In this document: in pieces, positions 58,282-64,000 of the stretch | Layout: every line of letters starts with the position of its first letter | Numbering within the stretch: position 1 is the stretch's first letter | Source of the DNA: Ctena decussata | Taxonomy: Eukaryota > Mollusca > Bivalvia > Lucinida > Lucinidae | Reading direction: 5' to 3' | Length of the DNA: 64,000 bases | Assembly (NCBI GenBank): GCA_963989385.1 | Contig: OZ022505.1 | Coordinates: 57,043,737-57,107,736, forward strand | The notes under the pieces: generated by a model | Databases searched by the model: none | What the model was told of the DNA's origin: nothing | Seen by the model: only the letters and a program-made list of their open reading frames with translations | Position numbers and translations under genes: made by a program

Positions 58282-59020
58282 CCAGAGACGAATCAGGAGA
58301 GAATATGTTCACAACTGGTTTGATCCCCCCAAGGAAGAAGTATGAGAATGAAGTTTTTCACCAACATGTGACATCTAAAATGACAAGTACAAAATAACAT
58401 GAAAATGGCTTTAGTAAAATTGATCGTGTGCTAATATATATATGACAATCAAGATTGTAAGGCAGCAGAGTAGTTTTTGTTTAATTTATTATTATTATCA
58501 TTAACATAAAATTATTAATTCGGAGTCCAGAGCCGGCCACGAAAAAAACCAGTTTACTGGAAAACGTGTGTCCATTTGCCAATGCTAAGCACCCCTACTT
58601 GAAATGTTGGACCTCATTTCATATATAGATATTATTCATTATTATTATTAAATATCCATGCTGCCAAATCACACATACAAACAGCTTTTTTATGCACAAA
58701 ATGAGCGCATCCACATTATTATACTGCTGCAGAAGCTGATAATTTCTTTCAAACTAAATTTAAAAGTACAGACCTACAACATAACAGTTAATACAGTTAT
58801 TATTGATATTGCAAGCGTATGCAATTTATCAGCCTGCTCCAAAGCTGCCACATGTATTCGAAAAAAAGCATGAGTCTGGCTTTTCATTCTGATGGTCAGA
58901 AATAAACGTAGAACCTGGAGCCAGTCTAACAATTAAAAAGCTTCTGATTTAAAGAAATCCTAATAATATAATAATAGCTCATAAACTACAAGACGAATCC
59001 GAATCAAACATTCGCCATAA
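58282..59020. other. No recognisable feature
   Basis: AT-rich DNA after the satellite; a 71-codon frame at 58658 shows no motif. Confidence 0.4.
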
Positions 59021-59027
59021 ACCGTGA

Positions 59028-59102
59028 GAAGCTTGTTGTCTCAATGGCCAGCGCACTTGACTCCTAAGCCAGAGGTCGTGGGTTCGATTGCCGCCCAGGG
59101 CG
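59028..59102 (+). mobile_element. tRNA-Arg(CCT)-like SINE head or pseudo-tRNA
   Basis: CTCAATGGCCAGCGCACTTG imitates the D arm, GACTCCTAAGCC an anticodon arm with CCT, and GTGGGTTCGATTGCCGCCC the B box and T arm. The acceptor ends do not pair cleanly, so a functional tRNA is doubtful; a SINE head is more likely. Confidence 0.5.
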
Positions 59103-59814
59103 AAGTCTCCTATGTCGGAACGCATTTTCTAGCATCATTTGCAGGGATGATGTTAACAAGTTTGCCACCTACGGATCGGGGCGTGAACTGGAGAGACATC
59201 CCCTTGCAAGTTAAAGATTGTCTGCAAAATGTAGGCTTTTATCCTGCAACACCGAAGTGCACAAAAGTACACCTGCTGATAATCCTCAAGAGAGGGTGTA
59301 GCAGTATATATAGAAAGATAGACTAAGATCAGACCGCTCCGGCGTACAGCAGGAATACATATATTAGTGTATTGCAGCGATCTCAAACACTGGAATACGT
59401 GTGCATGTGAAAACAGCCCAAACATTTCCGAACCAAGGGATAGTTGATCTGGGTTTGCACCATAAGACCAATTCTAAGCCAAATGTCAGGAGCAAACAGC
59501 ACAGGTCCATATCAGACCACGCTTTGGCAGTCCGACCAGGGCCTGCACCATTTGCCACTCCACCTGATTAATACACATCACACTTAATAATGAGTTCTAA
59601 GATTAGGACAAATATTCCGCTATACGCCAGAGCTGGTGACACCCTGTCTATAGTTTCAACCTAGAAAAGGTCAATAAAACAAAAACTGAAATTGAGGTCA
59701 TGACCCGACAATTTACTGTGAATGAAATTCAATGCATTGAGTGATATCAGCCGCATAGACCGTAATTGTCCCGAATATTCGGACAGTTCATGGGATGTCA
59801 TTGTGTGCATGTCT

Positions 59815-59844
59815 GATCGGACTGCTGTTGACAGCAGTCCGATC
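59815..59844. other. Perfect 13-bp hairpin
   Basis: GATCGGACTGCTG and CAGCAGTCCGATC with a TTGA loop. It stands alone in non-repetitive DNA. Confidence 0.7.
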
Positions 59845-60455
59845 TGACTCGGCACCCTTAGAGAGTTTGATTTGAGGCAGGCGCGAAAGTCGCCAGAAAT
59901 ACAAAAACTGTTGAATTCATACTGCCCTCAAATAATCTTAATCATTTGCACTAAAGCTTATAATTTCAGTCTGATGAGTAACACAAACAATAAATCCAAT
60001 AACACACAAGTCACATGAATTCCTGCATTAAGTTATATAAACAGAACACAAATTAAATAGCAATATGTGGTTGTAAATTGTCTCTATCCGTCCGTTATGT
60101 TCAACAGCGTAAAGTAACTGTTCAGCGTGTGCCTGGTGTCAGTTGGCATTTTACAGCAGATCATATAGCAGCGGGTACAGTGTTTCAGTAGTCTTGTTTA
60201 ACAGCAAATTGCAAAACAGAAGCGTAACTATGAAACCGCATTCGTCGTCCTAATATAATGAACATAATGAACATAATGTCCAAAGTTTTAGCCTGTATGC
60301 ATTATCACAGTTTAAATGAATCTCTGTTCTAATATCAGTGTCAGTAAATCAACAGGTGTTTTGAAGCCCCAGTACAGAATTCAGTACAATTTGGCTGGGC
60401 TATTCACATGTACATGGATACAGAACCAGTCAAAATTTCTCTCAGGCGATAGCCG

Positions 60456-60689
60456 CAGTACCAGTGTTAGTAAGGATCGTACAAAATCTTGCTTCCTTGT
60501 CGTAACTTCCCCATCAGAGGATAGTGGCATCACCTGTTGGATAAAGCTCGCGAAGGCCATAGAGAGATCACCATCATTTAGTAATAAGAAATTGCTCAGC
60601 CAGTTAAACAAGACATTGATGCTGCATTCTGTTTGTTCTGATTGCAATAGAGTCCGCCCACACCAATGTATACACATCCAAAACCGGGT
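60456..60689 (-). CDS. Possible single exon of an unidentified gene
   Basis: The minus strand is open and protein-like: CIHWCGRTLLQSEQTECSIN, VLFNWLSNFLLLNDGDLSMA, FASFIQQVMPLSSDGEVTTR, KQDFVRSLLTLVLRLSP, i.e. leucine-rich and probably helical. TAACTTTTAAACAG just before ACCCGG makes a fair 3' splice site. Upstream codons of the 196-codon frame run through the repeat at 60715 and are artefacts. No donor site is convincing, and an overlapping plus-strand frame of 130 codons exists. I do not recognise the protein. Confidence 0.3.
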
Positions 60690-60714
60690 CTGTTTAAAAG
60701 TTACATAACAGAAG

Positions 60715-61290
60715 AAGCCTGTGACCTTGACCTTAGAACCATAAAACGCAATATTGTCCAAGATATTATCATAGTTAATATTTGTGTGAAGTATAATCCA
60801 AATCGGTTCATAAATGAAGGTGCTAGAGAGATAACAAAATTTTTCAGCCACCGTGACCTTGACCTTAGAATGCTGAAACGCAAACTTGTCCAAGATATCA
60901 TTTGTGTGAAGTAACATCAAAATCGGTTTATGGATGAAGGCACTGGAGCGATGACAAAGTTTTTTCTGCAAATAGCCACTGTGGCATTGACCTTGATCTT
61001 AGAATGCTGAAACACAAATTTTTTCAAGATATTGTCTAAACATTTGTATGAAGTTTAATCAAAATCGGTCTACAAATGAAGGCGATGACAAAGTTTTTCT
61101 ACAAATAGCCACTGTGACCTTGACCTTAACCTGAGAATGCTGAAAGAAAATCTTGTTTAAGATATTATCAAACTATATATTTGTATGAAGTTTAATTGAA
61201 ATCAGACCATAAATGAAGGCGCTAGAGTGATGACAAAGTTTTTCTAGAAAATAGTCAATGTGACCTTGAGCTTGACTCCATTTTCAATGG
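60715..61290 (+). repeat. Degenerate GTGACCTTGACCTT tandem repeat
   Basis: Four monomers (starting near 60719, 60853, 60980 and 61115) with CTTGTCCAAGATATT, TGTGAAGT and GATGACAAAGTTTTTC words, the same repeat as 5395-6345 upstream of OLD-like gene 1. Confidence 0.75.
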
Positions 61291-61299
61291 CGGGGGCAT

Positions 61300-62640
61300 A
61301 ATATTTAACACATCAAATACTATTAATATACCAAAAATCAGCTTCCAAGGGGAAGTGGCTCCTAAGTTGAGTAATGCCAAAGTAAAACAAGGGCGGTAAT
61401 TCATAAACTTAAAATGTACTAGCTATTCTTGGTCTAATACATTCCCTTGACAATATACACATCACCATCAAGTTGTGTTAGAATATTCTAAACCGTTAAT
61501 TTAAGGAAATTTATGGAAGGGCAGATAATTCAGTTAGAAAGCCAGAGTTGTGGTTCTTGCTCAGGATATATTTACCCATTATTAAACACATTCCTACAAA
61601 GTTTCATTCTAATATTTCAAAAGATTAAGGAGATATGGAGTGAAAGGAAAATCCTAAAAATACTATTCAAAAGGAGGTTAGTCCAAAATTAAGAAAGGGG
61701 GAGCAACCAATTTTTATATGTGACACATTATCTTTTGATCATGCACATTGCCTTAAAGTTTCATCATGATATTCCAAACATTTACCGAGTTAAGGGATGC
61801 ACAAGATAAGTATACACAAAAATAGTCTAAAAGAACTAGTAAAGGAGATGTAACTCTGAAACAAAGAAAGGGAGAGCAATAATTGTTGTGAGCGACACAT
61901 CGTTGGGACTTCATTCACATTGCTATGAAGTTTTATGAAGATATCCCAAACAGTTATATAGTTATGATGCGCACAAGACCTGCAGGGTAAAAAACAATCA
62001 GAGGGGCATAACTTGAAAACTAAGGAAGGGGGAGCAACCATTCTTACACACGACATGTTCCCCCTACCTAATACATAAGCCTATATAAATTTCATGAAGA
62101 TATCCCAATGGTTACTGAGTTATGGTGCGCACAAGAATGTTTACGGGCGGACTATTCAAAGGGAGATTACTCCAAAAATAAGAAAGAGGGAGCAACTATT
62201 CTTATATGTGACACATCATCTTGTAATCATGCACATTGCTTTAAAGTTTCATCATGATATTTCAAACAGTTACCAAGTTAAGGGATGCGCAAGATAAGTA
62301 TACACAAAAATATTCTAATAGATCTAGTAAAAGGGATGTAACTTTAAAACGAAGAAAGGGAGAGCAATCATTGTTGTGCGCGACACATTATTGGGACTTC
62401 ATAAACATTGCTATGAAGTTTTATGAAGATATCCCGAACAACTGTCTAGTTATGGCGCGTACAAGACCTGCAGGGTAAAAAAACAATCAAAGGGGCGTAA
62501 CTTGAAAACTAAGGAAGGGGGAGCAACCATTTTTCCACGCGACACGTTCCTCCTACCTAATACATATGCCTAAAAATTTCATGAAGATATCCCAAATGGT
62601 TACTGAGTTATGGCGCGTACAAGAATGTTTACGGACGGGC
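61300..62640 (+). repeat. Degenerate repeat with ~270-bp period
   Basis: AAGAAAGGGGGAGCAACCA, ATTGCTATGAAGTTTTATG, AAGATATCCCAAACAGTTA, TTATGGCGCGTACAAGA and ACCTGCAGGGTAAAAAACAA recur. The halves 61680-62140 and 62160-62620 are clearly tandem copies of about 470 bp. Confidence 0.75.
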
Positions 62641-62682
62641 GGGCGGACGGACGGACAGACGGACGGACGGACGGACAGCGCC
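62636..62682 (+). repeat. (ACGG)n microsatellite
   Basis: GGGCGGGCGGACGGACGGAC and further ACGG units, ending the array. Confidence 0.85.
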
Positions 62683-62709
62683 ACGACATAATACGTCCGT
62701 TTTTTTCAA

Positions 62710-62938
62710 AACGGGCTTATAAAAAGCAATAAAATAAAAGGACGCGTTTAATGATTACGGTAACTGCTCTGAAAATTGAACAGTTTAATGCGACTAAAAG
62801 AGGCACATTGAACGGCAAACGGTTTAGAGTGACGCTGGTCGAACTGCTTCTTCAAATGCAAATGAGCAGTTTGATCAGGGTCTTATATGTTTACTAACAC
62901 TAAAAGTTGACTTATAAAAAAAGACAATTCTTTTCAGG
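62710..62938 (+). promoter_or_regulatory. Duplicated upstream block of OLD-like gene 2
   Basis: Homologous to 6361-6560 with small indels, ending in the same TTCTTTTCAGG splice-acceptor-like site directly before the start codon. Confidence 0.5.
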
Positions 62939-62944
62939 GAAGAA

Positions 62945-64000
62945 ATGCTACGACGTATCTACTTAGACAATTTCGTCAAGTTTAAAGGACCACAGAAGAT
63001 AGATTTTGCTGCAGGAGAGAGTCCAGAGTTTGCAGCAGGAGAGAGTCCGTATATATTTGTCGGTGAAAATGGTTCTGGTGAATCGTCCTTGCTAGAGGGG
63101 ATCAGGCGATGCTTATCGCAAAAATCTAGTACAACAAAATCATCTGTATTTGAAAAGAGCAAACCTGGCTTCTGTATATGCAAATTCGATACAAGAAAGT
63201 GTTCAGAGCAATCCTTGAAAGATTGTCAATTTATGTTCACAGGAATCATCAGAAATCAAACTGAAAACACAATTTATAAATTTGCTGCAACAAAAACTGA
63301 GCTTCTGATAAACAAATATGATAAAGACGATACGCCTTACCAGTTTCAGACAAGAGAAAACACAGAGAGTTTCTTCGACGGACTCGAAAAAAATGATCCG
63401 AAATTCGACTATATTTTCAGTCGACCATTCGAAAAACTAGCCACTAGTGAAAGTACTCTTGAAGGCAAACTTAATGTACTAGAAAATCACGTTATTTTCA
63501 CATTTCCTTTGAGGTCAACAGGTGCATTACAATGGACTAAAAGCGACAAAATAACACCTGCTAAACGAAGAGAAAATTACCAATTGGCTGGAAAAAGAGC
63601 GGAAATCATTGAGTATTTCTTAACGAAACAGAGCGAGTTTAATGTAAAGATTGAAGAGGAAATATTCCGAGACCTAACCGGGCTTACTGGCATCCAGTTT
63701 GAAAGAGACAGAGACGATGATGGTGGAATTAATGTTTATTCATCAGATAGTGATACTCTATTACCAGAACAGGAATATGCACTATTAAAATTGCCTGAAG
63801 GCATTCTGGAAGCCAAGCACTTTTCTATCTTGATGTCAAATAAACAGTTTCTCACTATTGTTTTAGAAGAACCTGACAGGGGCATGCATCCTCAAATGGT
63901 GGAAAGAATGTTGGCAATCATTCAAAAGCAAAGTGACAAAAAACTGGTAATCCTGTCAACACATAACACTTCTTTTGTAAATCCACTGACAATAACCCGA
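62945..64000 (+). CDS. OLD-like ATPase, second copy (5' part, cut by window end)
   Basis: Open for all 352 codons present. It follows gene 1 throughout but has three notable changes. First, FAAGESP is duplicated as an in-frame 24-bp repeat before Walker A. Second, Walker A reads GENGSGES: the ATP-binding lysine (38 in copy 1) is glutamate at position 46. Third, the segment matching residues about 132-233 differs at roughly 30 positions and lacks two residues. In contrast, the part from EIFRDLTG to the window end differs at only three residues. Walker B (IVLEEP) and the switch histidine are intact. The TOPRIM half lies outside the window. It may be an ATP-binding-dead paralogue, a decoy or regulatory partner, or an early pseudogene; the long open frame argues against long neutrality. 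Confidence 0.82.
   Translation, partial: MLRRIYLDNFVKFKGPQKIDFAAGESPEFAAGESPYIFVGENGSGESSLLEGIRRCLSQKSSTTKSSVFEKSKPGFCICKFDTRKCSEQSLKDCQFMFTGIIRNQTENTIYKFAATKTELLINKYDKDDTPYQFQTRENTESFFDGLEKNDPKFDYIFSRPFEKLATSESTLEGKLNVLENHVIFTFPLRSTGALQWTKSDKITPAKRRENYQLAGKRAEIIEYFLTKQSEFNVKIEEEIFRDLTGLTGIQFERDRDDDGGINVYSSDSDTLLPEQEYALLKLPEGILEAKHFSILMSNKQFLTIVLEEPDRGMHPQMVERMLAIIQKQSDKKLVILSTHNTSFVNPLTITR

Noticed and set aside
59028..59102. Functional tRNA-Arg(CCT) gene
   Set aside because: The D and acceptor arms do not pair properly and it sits in SINE-like context; the B box alone is not enough.
60690..60971. N-terminal half of the 196-codon minus-strand frame
   Set aside because: It is the antisense reading of the GTGACCTTGACCTT repeat (KVKVTV pattern) and so not coding.

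Overview
The window looks like a piece of an animal genome, most likely a bivalve mollusc. It is AT-rich and gene-poor, with no operons. It is packed with tRNA-derived SINEs, palindromic MITEs, decayed LINEs and long degenerate arrays of the kind I associate with bivalve DNA. The organism call rests on repeat style and is an inference.

Only two convincing protein genes are present, and they are paralogues about 56 kb apart. The first (6567-8558, + strand) is an uninterrupted 663-codon reading frame for an OLD-like protein: an ABC/SMC-type ATPase fused to a TOPRIM-type nuclease domain. Relatives of this architecture in bacteria are anti-phage effectors (OLD, Gabija GajA, PARIS with DUF4435). 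The second copy (62945 to the window end) is open for 352 codons. It carries Lys->Glu in Walker A, an eight-residue duplication just before it, and a mosaic pattern of divergence from copy 1. About 200 bp of upstream DNA and a conserved splice-acceptor-like site are shared, and both copies follow degenerate tandem repeats, so this is a segmental duplication.

Layout. 1-5 kb: two tail-to-tail SINEs, a LINE remnant and a palindromic MITE. 5.4-8.6 kb: tandem repeat and OLD-like gene 1. 9.16-15.81 kb: a non-coding LTR element in the form LTR-internal-LTR-internal-LTR, with a 4-bp target duplication. 16.4-22.2 kb: a three-level nest, in which a minus-strand LINE is split by a plus-strand CR1/Jockey-like LINE, itself split by a long-armed foldback element flanked by TTAA. 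22.5-51.6 kb: a 29-kb region bounded by 107-bp inverted repeats (97% identical by eye). Its repeat blocks recur in roughly mirrored order on the right half, and it contains SINEs, MITEs, a dead Tc1-like transposon and a 1.83-kb foldback satellite with a 7-bp target duplication. 52-53.4 kb: a reverse-transcriptase fragment and three perfect palindromes sharing a 16-bp core. 53.5-58.3 kb: a satellite of about 842 bp in 5.7 copies. 58-62.7 kb: a tRNA-like sequence, a hairpin, a possible exon and more degenerate repeats. 62.7-64 kb: OLD-like gene 2.

Apart from the two OLD-like genes, nearly everything recognisable is mobile or repetitive DNA. Family names were assigned by eye from motifs, without database searches.
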